Assembly (NCBI GenBank): GCA_947501615.1
Contig: CANMWK010000001.1
Span: 248,001-312,000, forward strand
Origin: an uncultured Tenacibaculum sp.
Lineage (GTDB): Bacteria > Bacteroidota > Bacteroidia > Flavobacteriales > Flavobacteriaceae
Direction of reading: 5' to 3'
Length of the DNA stretch: 64,000 bases
The notes below the pieces were generated by a model. It saw only the letters and a program-made list of their open reading frames with translations, was not told the origin of the DNA and did no database searches. Positions 19,840 through 28,799 of the stretch are shown here, piece by piece. Each line of letters opens with the position of its first letter. Position 1 is the stretch's first letter. Both the position numbers and the translations under genes were made by a program.

Positions 19840-20361
19840 TCATTTAACATCTTTTTTAGTGATAAATCTTTCATTAATAGAAAGAAACATATATTGTCCC
19901 ATAGTTAAAGGAGGAAATTCAAATACTTTTACGTACTCAAAAGTAATCTGCTCTTTTTGAGTGGTAGGATCTTTGTAAAAACGATTAAAAGGAAAGAAAA
20001 AACGCTTGTCGTCAACCATAATTTTTGCTGTACCTTTGGCAGTAGTTGGAGGTACAAGATACCATTCATTAGTTTCTTTAAACACTAAACACGACTTTGC
20101 TACTCCCATACTTTTAATACTTTGCCAACAAGACAATACCATCATAAAGACCGTCATCCATAATAAAAATAATAGAAAATGTAAAAACGAAAACTCACCA
20201 TAAAGTATAGGATAAATAACTAGATATGATATAGTGATTAGCATAATTCCTAATAATAATAAAAGTAATTTTTGACCATTTTTATAAGATCTAACTGTTT
20301 TATCAATAACCTTCTGTTCTAATCTTGTAGGTTTTCTAAATTTTTTTTCTTCTTGGTTCAT
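19840..20361 (-). CDS. Hypothetical two-helix membrane protein
   Basis: A 173-residue protein with a basic cytoplasmic N-terminus and two adjacent helices (about residues 33-55 and 60-82). A soluble C-terminal region of about 90 residues follows (CLVFKETNEWYLVPPTTAKGTAKIMV). It resembles YcxB-like or other membrane-anchored domains but I do not recognise it. The ATG at 20361 is preferred over a TTG two codons upstream. Same strand and spacing as its neighbours. Confidence 0.78.
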   Translation of the reverse strand: MNQEEKKFRKPTRLEQKVIDKTVRSYKNGQKLLLLLLGIMLITISYLVIYPILYGEFSFLHFLLFLLWMTVFMMVLSCWQSIKSMGVAKSCLVFKETNEWYLVPPTTAKGTAKIMVDDKRFFFPFNRFYKDPTTQKEQITFEYVKVFEFPPLTMGQYMFLSINERFITKKDVK

Positions 20362-20405
20362 AAGCAACTTATAGTTATTTAATTGGTTTAAAATTAAATA
20401 ATTTT

Positions 20406-21170
20406 CTAATGTTTTACTTTATAATAAATACCCTCTATAGTTGCATTATGCCCAAAAGTTCCATCGCAAAACCCTTTGGTATAATTGATCTGAAGGAAGT
20501 CTTTAAAAAAACGAACTTTAAATTCACAATCATCCGTATCAGGAATTGTGTATAGAAATTCAGTAGTATGCAACGAAATGGTATCTATACCAACATCAGC
20601 CATATTTCTTGCCGGTGCGTTCGTAACAGAAAATATACTAAAAGCTGAGTTTTTATGATCTACTTTTGAGATGCTAAATTCTCCTTGATAACCAGATTCA
20701 CTGTACTGATATCGATAATTTCCATAAATATTTTTAAGTACTGTTGTATTGCTCTTTGAAGGAATAATGGAGTCTGATTTGGTTAAGTTTAAGCTTAAAT
20801 TTTTTCTGGTTTTTGGAGAGAACCAGTATCCGCTAAAATTGGTGTCTGTGTTTTGCGTTCCAGTCAGTATTCCAGTAATATTACCGTCTTTAGCAAATTC
20901 TAAGATTCGATAATTTCCATTTTTTAGGGTTCCTACAACTGGTATTGGCTTTTTGGCTTTTGTATTTAAATAGGTGAGTTCTCCAATAACTACGCTATCT
21001 AAAACCTGATAATGTAAAAAAACAGGAATTTTAGCATTTAAAGTACCAGACCAACAAATATCGTTGTTAAGTGTAGTAGTTGCATTTTTTTTAACTTCTT
21101 TAGCTTGTTTTTTTTGTTGAAGAGTACAAGATGTAGAAATACATAAAAGTAATAGAAATAGGTGTTTCAT
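20406..21170 (-). CDS. Hypothetical lipoprotein
   Basis: A 254-residue lipoprotein (CISTSCTLQ lipobox). It is beta-rich with two similar halves: NDICWSGTLNAKIPVFLHYQ in the first and NYRYQYSESGYQGEFSIS in the second. The pattern suggests a lipocalin-like or pair-of-barrels fold, with no catalytic motif seen. The phrase ICWSG also occurs in the YARHG protein at 15929. First gene of the six-gene cluster, with no clear promoter box upstream. Confidence 0.78.
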   Translation of the reverse strand: MKHLFLLLLCISTSCTLQQKKQAKEVKKNATTTLNNDICWSGTLNAKIPVFLHYQVLDSVVIGELTYLNTKAKKPIPVVGTLKNGNYRILEFAKDGNITGILTGTQNTDTNFSGYWFSPKTRKNLSLNLTKSDSIIPSKSNTTVLKNIYGNYRYQYSESGYQGEFSISKVDHKNSAFSIFSVTNAPARNMADVGIDTISLHTTEFLYTIPDTDDCEFKVRFFKDFLQINYTKGFCDGTFGHNATIEGIYYKVKH

Positions 21171-21174
21171 TATT

Positions 21175-21518
21175 TTTAATCGATTTACTATTAGGGATAT
21201 TAGTTTTAAATTTTCAGAAAAAAATGAAATTATCGTTCTTATAATTTACATATTTCCAAATTTAAAAAATTAATATGATATAGATTACGGATTAATATTT
21301 GGTAAATGAACACTATTGTTAGTCTTATGTTTATGTAGAAGAATAATAAAGACTATTGCATCTTTTCTTCATTATAATTTATTTTCGGAAAAGCTATTAC
21401 TGATACTTTATATTATATAAACTCGTTTTCAGTAGCTTATCAATAAATTACATGTTAAGCACTGAAAACGAGTTCTTACGAATAGAAAAATAGTTGTTTA
21501 ATAATATGTTGCTAGTTT
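21175..21518. other. Intergenic region with a long inverted repeat
   Basis: About 340 bases without a gene. Apart from the inverted repeat at 21420-21474 it is plain AT-rich DNA. It lies upstream of the lipoprotein gene at 21170 and downstream of the oxygenase gene, so a promoter for the former is expected but not identified. Confidence 0.5.
21420..21474 (-). terminator. Long hairpin downstream of the oxygenase gene
   Basis: AACTCGTTTTCAGT (21420-21433) pairs perfectly with 21461-21474. A one-base bulge is followed by five more pairs (GCTTA with TAAGC), giving 19 paired bases. It lies 45 bases past the stop of the minus-strand oxygenase gene. The T-tract is poor, so it may be an RNA-stabilising hairpin rather than a classical terminator. 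Confidence 0.6.
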
Positions 21519-22472
21519 TTAAAATGGCGCAAAAGTGTCTTTTGGCTCATTAGGAATACTCCAACGTTCACGTGCAGTAATGTTTACATTAGGATCAACA
21601 GAAGGAGTATCATTATTAAATTGACTATAACTATTTGAATTACCTCTTGGAATTTGCATACGCTCTCCATATAACCACACAACCAAGTTACTACGTTGTC
21701 CTTCGGTAATTGGATGAGTAGCATGAGGTACATTTCCACGATGGATTATTGCTTTACCTGGCTCAAAAATAGTTTGTACAGTTTTTCCTGTTTCTGAATC
21801 ATAAAAATCTACTTGTGATCCTGAAAATTTCTCATCAGGTAAATTAATATTAATGTTTAATGTAGCAGCAGAAGCATCTGTATGAGGTCGTAAATCTCTA
21901 TCTTTATCAGGATTATACTGAATAGAAAATCCAAATGTTTGAGAATCGTATCCATATGTGCCAAGTAATAAACGAGCAACAGGACGCATATAACGATTCA
22001 TAATATCTTTATAAAAAGTTTGAAAATTAGGAGCAGCAAGATGTCCCTCCGAACGAGGATCTAACATAATACCATAGCGATTTAGTTGTATACCGTACGG
22101 TGGTCTTGCTGGTATTTGTGAATTTACTGCCGCTTCTAAATACTCACGAAATTCGGCTAATCGTTCAAGATCAAAAAATTGTGTAGTATATACACCAGGT
22201 ATGATTTCTTCCCATAAATCTGAAACATTACTTTCTTTTTCTGGGTTTTCCCAAGCCTCATGAATAGCTTTCCGCAATTGAGGATCAAGTAATGAGTCAT
22301 CTGGAATTAATAAGCTATCTTTATTTTCAGTTTCCCAAACACCCCATGCATCTTCAAGTAGTTTTTTGTTATTATTCCAAAAACTAGTGACAGATGCTTC
22401 ACGCTGTAACATAGATTCACGTGATGGTAACGTAAGATTACGAGCTTGTATAAGTGCATTATTATTTGTCAT
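21519..22472 (-). CDS. 2-oxoglutarate/Fe(II)-dependent oxygenase
   Basis: A 317-residue protein with the double-stranded beta-helix dioxygenase motif. His197 and Asp199 (RPHTDAS) and His250 (VPHATHPITEGQR) form the predicted iron triad, and Arg260 is the predicted 2-oxoglutarate anchor. This matches the prolyl-4-hydroxylase/PKHD-type pattern. The first 100 residues are helical and specific to this subfamily. Substrate unknown; hydroxylation of a protein or small molecule is possible. Not obviously in an operon: long gaps lie on both sides. Confidence 0.85.
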   Translation of the reverse strand: MTNNNALIQARNLTLPSRESMLQREASVTSFWNNNKKLLEDAWGVWETENKDSLLIPDDSLLDPQLRKAIHEAWENPEKESNVSDLWEEIIPGVYTTQFFDLERLAEFREYLEAAVNSQIPARPPYGIQLNRYGIMLDPRSEGHLAAPNFQTFYKDIMNRYMRPVARLLLGTYGYDSQTFGFSIQYNPDKDRDLRPHTDASAATLNININLPDEKFSGSQVDFYDSETGKTVQTIFEPGKAIIHRGNVPHATHPITEGQRSNLVVWLYGERMQIPRGNSNSYSQFNNDTPSVDPNVNITARERWSIPNEPKDTFAPF

Positions 22473-22752
22473 TTTTTTATTTTTTATTCAAGGTAGCTAT
22501 TTCAAAATAATAAGATTAGCAACCATTTTCTGTTTACAGTGTAAAATTACAAGGTATTACTGTCCATCTTTTGGTAATAAAAAGGTGAATTTTAGTAAAA
22601 AACGAAGATTTTGGTAATAATTATGCTTTTTTTAAATCAAAGTTACCGCTATAGAATAACGTATGATGATATTCTAAAAATTCTAGGATAGGTTCATAAA
22701 TTACAAGTTTATATTACTAAAGGTTTATTATTGTATATAAATTAGTAGTTGC

Positions 22753-23964
22753 TTATTCACTTAGAAGATCATTCAAAAAACTATCAAATTCTGTAGTAAA
22801 ATCAGTATATAATTTCCCTGTTGCGGGGCCATTAAAACCAGTATGTATTTTTCTAACTTTTCCTTTTTTATCAATAATAATTGTAGTCGGATATGATAAT
22901 ACATGATTAAGCATAGGTAATTTTTCTTGAGCTGAAATTTTATCTGACGAACCATATTGAGCTAGTAAAATAGGGTAGGAGATACCTATTTGCTCTTGTA
23001 AACGGTTTAATAATTCAAAAGCATCCTTTTTTGTTTTAGCTACCTCAAATGCTAAAGCTACAAATTCAATACCTTTCGATTTATTTTTGTTATAGTATTC
23101 AGCATAAAATTTACTTTCATCTAAACAATTAGGACACCAAGAACCCATAATTTGTATAACAGTAACCTTATTTTTAAAACGTTCATTTTTAAGAGAAATA
23201 AGAGTGTCGTTTTTATCAGGAAAAGAAAATTCAAATGTATCGTACCCCTTTTTTAAATATGTTAATGATGTTGCGTCAGGTAATTCATAGTTATCATTTC
23301 TTTTTGCTGTAAAAGGTTCTTTCCAATGATTTCCAGAATAAAAATAACCATTCATCGTAGCATCAGTTACTTGAGCTTTGAACAGAAAAGCATGAGCACC
23401 ATCAAAAGTAGAGAGTTGCAATTCATTACCATTAATAATACCTTCTAGAAAACGATAATCACCTGTTGTAGTTCTAAAAGTTCCAGTAACTTTATTACCT
23501 TTTTGATTAAAAATACCTTTGGCAATATAACTGTCTTTTTCAACATTTGGGCTAAATATGGTTTCCCAATTACCAGTTATGTTTACTTGACTGTCTTCTT
23601 TTTGCTTAAATCGTTCAGTTTCTAATGTAGCCTTAAATGGAACGATACGTTGTAAACTAGGTTTTACAAATGTGCCTAAAAGTTGTTGATTATCAATTTT
23701 AGCAGTAATATAACCTTCAAAAAAAGGCATCTGTATTTTTACAGAATCATTTTTGTAAGAAATCTCATGAACTTTTATAACTTCTTCAGCATTAAATACA
23801 TGTAATTCGTTTTTTGAAACGACATTAAAAATAAAAGGAATTTCTTCATGATCTTGAATTTGTAATGTAGCCCTATATGTTCCTTTTTTTAATGTAGTAA
23901 TTTTAGTTTCAGAAGTACAAGAAAGAAAAATGATACCTAAAAGTAATATAATGTAAGATTTCAT
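22753..23964 (-). CDS. TlpA-like thiol-disulfide lipoprotein
   Basis: A 403-residue lipoprotein (IFLSCTSE lipobox). The N-terminal 240 residues are a beta-rich domain common in Bacteroidota TlpA proteins. The C-terminal thioredoxin fold has the redox centre WCPNC (MGSWCPNCLDESKFY) and the cis-Pro region LSYPTTIIID. It is predicted to sit in the periplasm facing envelope proteins and to reduce or isomerise disulfides. Single gene, with a terminator for the next upstream gene just before its start. Confidence 0.9.
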   Translation of the reverse strand: MKSYIILLLGIIFLSCTSETKITTLKKGTYRATLQIQDHEEIPFIFNVVSKNELHVFNAEEVIKVHEISYKNDSVKIQMPFFEGYITAKIDNQQLLGTFVKPSLQRIVPFKATLETERFKQKEDSQVNITGNWETIFSPNVEKDSYIAKGIFNQKGNKVTGTFRTTTGDYRFLEGIINGNELQLSTFDGAHAFLFKAQVTDATMNGYFYSGNHWKEPFTAKRNDNYELPDATSLTYLKKGYDTFEFSFPDKNDTLISLKNERFKNKVTVIQIMGSWCPNCLDESKFYAEYYNKNKSKGIEFVALAFEVAKTKKDAFELLNRLQEQIGISYPILLAQYGSSDKISAQEKLPMLNHVLSYPTTIIIDKKGKVRKIHTGFNGPATGKLYTDFTTEFDSFLNDLLSE

Positions 23965-24018
23965 AAAAAGTATTTGGTATAAGTACGAAGAAACAAAAAA
24001 ATATTACATTATATATAC

Positions 24019-24051
24019 AAAAATCGCCTAAAAATATTTAGGCGATTTTTG
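24019..24051 (-). terminator. Terminator downstream of the small membrane-protein gene
   Basis: A 14-bp perfect stem (AAAAATCGCCTAAA at 24019-24032 with 24037-24050) and a 4-base loop. T runs flank it on either strand, so it may act in both directions. It lies just beyond the minus-strand gene ending at 24091. Confidence 0.85.
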
Positions 24052-24090
24052 AAAACTTAAGTAAAGTTAAGTTTTTGAAAAGTTTTACAA

Positions 24091-24447
24091 TTATTCTTTT
24101 CCGATCATTGTAATATCTTGTGTTTCTCCAATTTTTTCGAAATCGATAATTAATCCGTCTGTTTTCTTAAGAATAAAGTTAAGAATTACTGTACCGATAA
24201 AACCGAAAATAAAACCAAAAATGAAATAAAGAATTGGAGCAATAATCAATCCTAAGATACCACTTCCACCCATCATAGCAGAAAAAGGACCTCCAAATGC
24301 ACCACCTGCTAATCCTCCTAATAATCCACCTAAAATTATAGTAAAAAATAACATCATAACGAAGACGATGACAGCTAATGTAATACCTGTTATTAATGCA
24401 TATTTTACAGGATCAATTTTTGTTAGTTTAAGTTTTAAATTACTCAT
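24091..24447 (-). CDS. Small glycine-rich membrane protein
   Basis: A 118-residue protein with two or three helices and a Gly-rich stretch between them (IILGGLLGGLAGGAFGGPF, GGSGILGLIIAP). A short soluble tail follows. It resembles DUF3566-type membrane proteins in layout, which is weak evidence. It is 52 bases downstream of the DUF58 gene on the same strand and may be the last gene of that operon. Confidence 0.75.
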   Translation of the reverse strand: MSNLKLKLTKIDPVKYALITGITLAVIVFVMMLFFTIILGGLLGGLAGGAFGGPFSAMMGGSGILGLIIAPILYFIFGFIFGFIGTVILNFILKKTDGLIIDFEKIGETQDITMIGKE

Positions 24448-24499
24448 AGTTGTTGATTTAAAATGATAGTTAATATTAATATTTAATTGATATAGAGGA

Positions 24500-25834
24500 T
24501 TAAAATAGTCCTCTTAATTTTAATTCTATATACTTATTAATGGTATTTCCAGTAAGTTCTTTAGGTTTGGTTAATACAGATTGAATTCCATATTTTTTTA
24601 GTTCATTTGCAATTTGTTTCTTTTCATACATAAATTTTTCAGCTATAATTTTGTCGTAAATATCGCTTACTTTATTTGATTTTTCATCAATAATTTTGTT
24701 TAATTCAGTATTTTGAAAGAAAACTACTAATAAAAGATGACTTTTAGCAATAGCTCTTAGGTAAGGTAATTGTCTTTTTAAAGCATCTAAGGTTTCAAAA
24801 TTGGTATAAAGTATTAGTAAGCTTCTACTCGTTATTTTTCTTTTTATAGTTGCGTATAATAAACTGTAATCAGACTCTAAAAAGTTTGTTTTAATGTTAT
24901 ATAAAGACTCTGAAATTAAATTCATTTGTGAATTACGCTGTTCAGCTACTATGATATTTTCAATTTTTTGAGAAAAAGAAAACATTCCAGCTTTATCATG
25001 CTTTTTTAATATGGCATTACTAACTGCTAAGGTTGCATTGATGGAGTAATCAAGTAAGGTAAGGTTATCAAAATGCATTTGCATAGGCCTACCAGTATCG
25101 ATAATAGCATATACAGGTTGAGATTTCTCCTCTACATATTGATTGACCATTAATTGACTTCTTTTTGCAGTAGCTTTCCAATTTAATGTTCGGATATCAT
25201 CTCCAGTAACATATTCCTTAATTTGCTCAAACTCCATAGAGTTTCCTATCCTTCTAATTTTTTTATTTCCATGTGATGAAATATCGTTTGAAATAGCTTT
25301 AATCGAAAAATCATTTAGTTTTAAAAAAGAAGGATAACATTTAATAACCTTAGGTTTTCCTAAAATATATTTTCTAGTTGCAAATTGAAGAGGAGTAGAC
25401 ACATAGACATTCATATTTCCAAAATCATAATCACCTCTTAAAGTAGGTCTCACGGTATATTTTAGTGCTCTTTCTTCCTGTTTTTTAAAGTTTTCAGTAA
25501 TTTTAAAATAACGTAATTGGAGTTGGTATGGTAATTCTTCTAAAATAATAGCATTTACTCGTATTGAATACTGATTTTTAATTGTAATATTTATAACATT
25601 ATCATCGCCATTTGATAGTTTTTCTGGTAAAAAACGTTCGCCTGTGATTGCATTTTTTCTAGAGAAAAGAAATAGCATATCAATAATTGTAATACTACAT
25701 ACGCTAAATAAAATTATCTTAGCAATAGAGAAAAATATAGGAATAAAGAACCCTATTATAAATAAAGCAACTACAATTCCAAGCACATAAAAAAAGCGAT
25801 TGTTTAAAAATAAAGAATTAAAAAACTTTTTCAT
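24500..25834 (-). CDS. DUF58 (von Willebrand factor A-like) membrane protein
   Basis: A 444-residue protein. Two membrane helices lie at about residues 16-55. A long loop follows, and then the DUF58 core at about residues 200-300 (RIGNSMEFEQIKEYVTGDDIRTLNWKATAKRSQLMVNQY). The C-terminal part has a VWA-like fold with IIDTGRPM in place of the full MIDAS. DUF58 proteins accompany MoxR ATPases. The start is 7 bases after the MoxR stop. Role in metal insertion or complex assembly is inferred from the family only. Confidence 0.9.
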   Translation of the reverse strand: MKKFFNSLFLNNRFFYVLGIVVALFIIGFFIPIFFSIAKIILFSVCSITIIDMLFLFSRKNAITGERFLPEKLSNGDDNVINITIKNQYSIRVNAIILEELPYQLQLRYFKITENFKKQEERALKYTVRPTLRGDYDFGNMNVYVSTPLQFATRKYILGKPKVIKCYPSFLKLNDFSIKAISNDISSHGNKKIRRIGNSMEFEQIKEYVTGDDIRTLNWKATAKRSQLMVNQYVEEKSQPVYAIIDTGRPMQMHFDNLTLLDYSINATLAVSNAILKKHDKAGMFSFSQKIENIIVAEQRNSQMNLISESLYNIKTNFLESDYSLLYATIKRKITSRSLLILYTNFETLDALKRQLPYLRAIAKSHLLLVVFFQNTELNKIIDEKSNKVSDIYDKIIAEKFMYEKKQIANELKKYGIQSVLTKPKELTGNTINKYIELKLRGLF

Positions 25835-25841
25835 GTATCTT

Positions 25842-26852
25842 TTACCTTGGAATTTCTACAGCTTCAATAATTTGTTCGATAATTTGCTTGCTTGTTACTC
25901 CTTCCATTTCACGTTCAGGAGTTACAATTACCCTATGCTCAAGTACAGGAATAGTTGCTTTTTTAATGTCTTCTGGAGTAACAAAATCTCTACCAGCTAT
26001 AGCAGCAAAAGTCTTAGAAGCTTTTAAAATAGCTATCGTTGCTCTTGGAGAAGCACCTAAAAATAAAAATGAATTAGATCTTGTGTTAACTACAATGTTA
26101 GCAATGTATTGTAATAAATTCTTTTCTATTTTAATTTGGGTGATAAGGTCTCTAAACTTTAATATCTCTTCTCCGGTAATAACTTTTTCAACCTGATCTA
26201 ATTTTTTATTTTTCAATAAGGCTTGCTCTCTAGAAACAATTTCTAATTCCTCTTCAGCAGAAGGATAATCGACATTAATTTTAAATAAAAAACGATCTAA
26301 CTGAGCTTCAGGTAATCTGTATGTACCTTCTTGTTCTATAGGATTCTGAGTTGCTAATACAATAAACGGAGCATTCATTGGGTATCGAGTTCCATCCATT
26401 GTAATTTGTTTTTCTTCCATAACCTCAAACAAAGCAGCTTGTGTTTTAGCTGGAGCTCTATTGATTTCATCAATTAAAACCATATTCGAAAAAACTGGTC
26501 CTTTTTTAAACTCAAATTCAGACGTTTTCACATTAAAAATGGAAGTACCTAAAATATCCGAAGGCATTAAATCTGGTGTAAATTGTATTCTACTAAAATC
26601 AATATCCATAGCACGAGATAACAATTTTGTTGTAATTGTTTTCGCAACTCCTGGTACACCCTCAATTAAAGCATGTCCGTCAGAAAAAATAGCAACAATC
26701 AAAAGGTCGATCATGTTTTTTTGACCAACAATTACTTTATGTAACTGATTTTTAATTTTATATACACTTTCTTGTAATTCAGAAAGATCAATTCTATTTT
26801 CAAATGCTAAACCGTCGTCTGTAGTATTATTAGTTTCTTCCATATTATTCAT
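25842..26852 (-). CDS. MoxR-family AAA+ ATPase
   Basis: A 336-residue AAA+ ATPase. Walker A is the modified GVPGVAKT, Walker B is LIDEINR, and ATQNPIEQEGTYRLPEAQLDRFLF carries sensor 1 and the arginine-finger region. MoxR proteins act as chaperones with VWA-domain partners, and the DUF58 gene follows directly. The ATG at 26852 overlaps the upstream DUF4350 gene by 8 bases; an ATG at 26843 is an alternative. An in-frame TTG at 26870 is less likely. Confidence 0.94.
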   Translation of the reverse strand: MNNMEETNNTTDDGLAFENRIDLSELQESVYKIKNQLHKVIVGQKNMIDLLIVAIFSDGHALIEGVPGVAKTITTKLLSRAMDIDFSRIQFTPDLMPSDILGTSIFNVKTSEFEFKKGPVFSNMVLIDEINRAPAKTQAALFEVMEEKQITMDGTRYPMNAPFIVLATQNPIEQEGTYRLPEAQLDRFLFKINVDYPSAEEELEIVSREQALLKNKKLDQVEKVITGEEILKFRDLITQIKIEKNLLQYIANIVVNTRSNSFLFLGASPRATIAILKASKTFAAIAGRDFVTPEDIKKATIPVLEHRVIVTPEREMEGVTSKQIIEQIIEAVEIPR

Positions 26853-28065
26853 GTTTAAAAAAGTTCTCAATCATTGCATTCAAACGAATTAATTCATCTT
26901 GAGAACATTCAGATCTTTTATTAATCGTTGTGATGGTATTAATTAGGTATCTTGTAGTGTGTTCTGTATTTCCAGATTTTGCAGCTAATTTTGTAATAAA
27001 AGCGCTATTAAGGTTTTGTGTATCTAAATGGTATTTAGTTCTTACTTTTTCTAAGAAATAAATGATTTTTTTAGTGACTAAATTTTTATGATTTTCTTCC
27101 TTTAAGTATAAATTAGCGATGGTATGTGTAAAATCTTGCGTAGAGTTTTTTAACGGTTTTAGTTCAGGAATAGCACGTTGTTTTCTTCGAGCATTTAGAA
27201 ATAAAAATAAAAGTAACGCGAAAAATGCTACATATAAAGCCCATTTTAATGTTGGGCGAGAATAAAAAAATTGTAAAGCAGATTTTCTACGATCTCTTGG
27301 GTTATTTTTGTATCTACTTTGTTTGGTTTGTGTGTCTAATAGTATAGATCTATCAGGTAAATATGAAAAGATATTTTCAACATAAGCAACATTTTCTTTT
27401 AATAAATAATAATTGGTAAAAGCTATAGGTTGTGTATGTAAGAAAACATTGCCTTTACCATGCTTTATTTTAATAAAATTAGCTTTTTGTCCTAAAGAAT
27501 CTATTTTTTGAGTTCCTAATATCGTTGTTTTGTTAGTGTCAATCGATTGAAAATAACTTCGTCTAATATTTCGATCATAGTAAAATTCTTTTTTTTCAAA
27601 TACATCATTATTTAAATACAATGTATCATTTAACTTTTTTAGTTCTTTAATACTATACTTCTCTTCATCTAAATCCTTTACCTCGAAATCTAAAGCTTCT
27701 GTAAGCGAACTATTGAAATAGCGTAACGATAAAAACATGTCATTTCCAACAGCAACAAAATCTAATATTTTTTTTGTTGTTAATTCATCTAATTGGTAGG
27801 CATAGTTTTTAACACAAACATAATTTGCTTCATTTTCAATAGTAACTGCATTAGCAATAAAATAATCATAAGCACTTACCTCTAATACAGTAAATTCATT
27901 GTATTTAAATAAGTTTTGTAACTCATTTGCAAAAATATAAGTACCAAAAGGATCTTTAGATCGTTCTTGATAGTTCTCCCACCAGTTAGTTCTTTTATTA
28001 CCAGTACAACTTGATAAAATCAGTATAACTAATCCAATTATGTAAAAACTTTTTCGTCGCATCAT
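26845..28065 (-). CDS. DUF4350 lipoprotein/membrane protein
   Basis: A 406-residue protein with an N-terminal lipobox-like signal (ILILSSCTGN). A periplasmic DUF4350 domain follows (residues about 30-250, starting with DPFGTYIFANEL). One membrane helix at about 270-290 precedes a basic patch (NARRKQRA) and a helical cytoplasmic tail. ATG 28065 shares one base with the preceding stop (TGATG), indicating translational coupling. Part of the MoxR cluster; molecular role unknown. Confidence 0.86.
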   Translation of the reverse strand: MMRRKSFYIIGLVILILSSCTGNKRTNWWENYQERSKDPFGTYIFANELQNLFKYNEFTVLEVSAYDYFIANAVTIENEANYVCVKNYAYQLDELTTKKILDFVAVGNDMFLSLRYFNSSLTEALDFEVKDLDEEKYSIKELKKLNDTLYLNNDVFEKKEFYYDRNIRRSYFQSIDTNKTTILGTQKIDSLGQKANFIKIKHGKGNVFLHTQPIAFTNYYLLKENVAYVENIFSYLPDRSILLDTQTKQSRYKNNPRDRRKSALQFFYSRPTLKWALYVAFFALLLFLFLNARRKQRAIPELKPLKNSTQDFTHTIANLYLKEENHKNLVTKKIIYFLEKVRTKYHLDTQNLNSAFITKLAAKSGNTEHTTRYLINTITTINKRSECSQDELIRLNAMIENFFKHE

Positions 28066-28799
28066 CACAATTTTTTTAAAAAAGATTCATAATTGTTTTC
28101 TATGACACTAAAGTTACCTTGATCTAAAACAAATTCTCCATACCAAACATAATCGTAAATATACAGTAAGTAAGAAAACGGTTTACGTAACTCTTTTTGT
28201 TGTAAGTCAAAAATATATTCTGTATTCGTTTTGTCTTTATCAAAAGTTATCAATCCTTTTTTAGCCATTCGTTTTAAAAGGAGTAAATAGTAATAACGTG
28301 TAGCCGTTCTGTAATCCCCTTTTTCTTTAGCTAAGGCAATGAGTTTATCATAGTTTTCATTTTTCAAGTAAGATTCCTCTTCATTAGAAAGTATGGTAAC
28401 GCGGTCTATTTTTTTATTTTTAGAAGATTTAAATAACCAAGATAAATCTTCTCCCATAACAGCTTTAACAATGATTAAAATAATAACTAAAACCAGTATG
28501 TATGGAAATGCTTGAGATACAGAAGTAATGAAATTAGTTAACTGCTTTGAAGGTGGTTTTGATTTTCGTTTTGAAATATCTTTTTTATTGTCTTTTTTTC
28601 GTTTTTTCTCTTTATTTTCTGTGTAGACGAATTCATTACCCTTGTATTTTTCTGATAAATTATCATTAAAATCACGTTGCTTTATAATTTCATCAGAAGG
28701 TAATTCAGTAACATCATCAGCTATTGTTTCTTCTTGAGCTTGCAATTGTAGCACTGCAAAAAATAAGATTAAGAAATAAAATAGTAACTTTTTACTCAT
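28065..28799 (-). CDS. DUF4129-like membrane protein
   Basis: A 244-residue protein with a signal peptide (LLFYFLILFFAVLQLQAQ), a Lys-rich periplasmic region and one helix (about residues 92-112). The cytoplasmic C-terminus has RTATRYYYLLLLKRMAKKGLITFDKDKTNTEY, the pattern seen in DUF4129 proteins of MoxR loci. It overlaps its upstream neighbour by 4 bases and its downstream neighbour by one. Function unknown. Confidence 0.82.
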   Translation of the reverse strand: MSKKLLFYFLILFFAVLQLQAQEETIADDVTELPSDEIIKQRDFNDNLSEKYKGNEFVYTENKEKKRKKDNKKDISKRKSKPPSKQLTNFITSVSQAFPYILVLVIILIIVKAVMGEDLSWLFKSSKNKKIDRVTILSNEEESYLKNENYDKLIALAKEKGDYRTATRYYYLLLLKRMAKKGLITFDKDKTNTEYIFDLQQKELRKPFSYLLYIYDYVWYGEFVLDQGNFSVIENNYESFLKKL

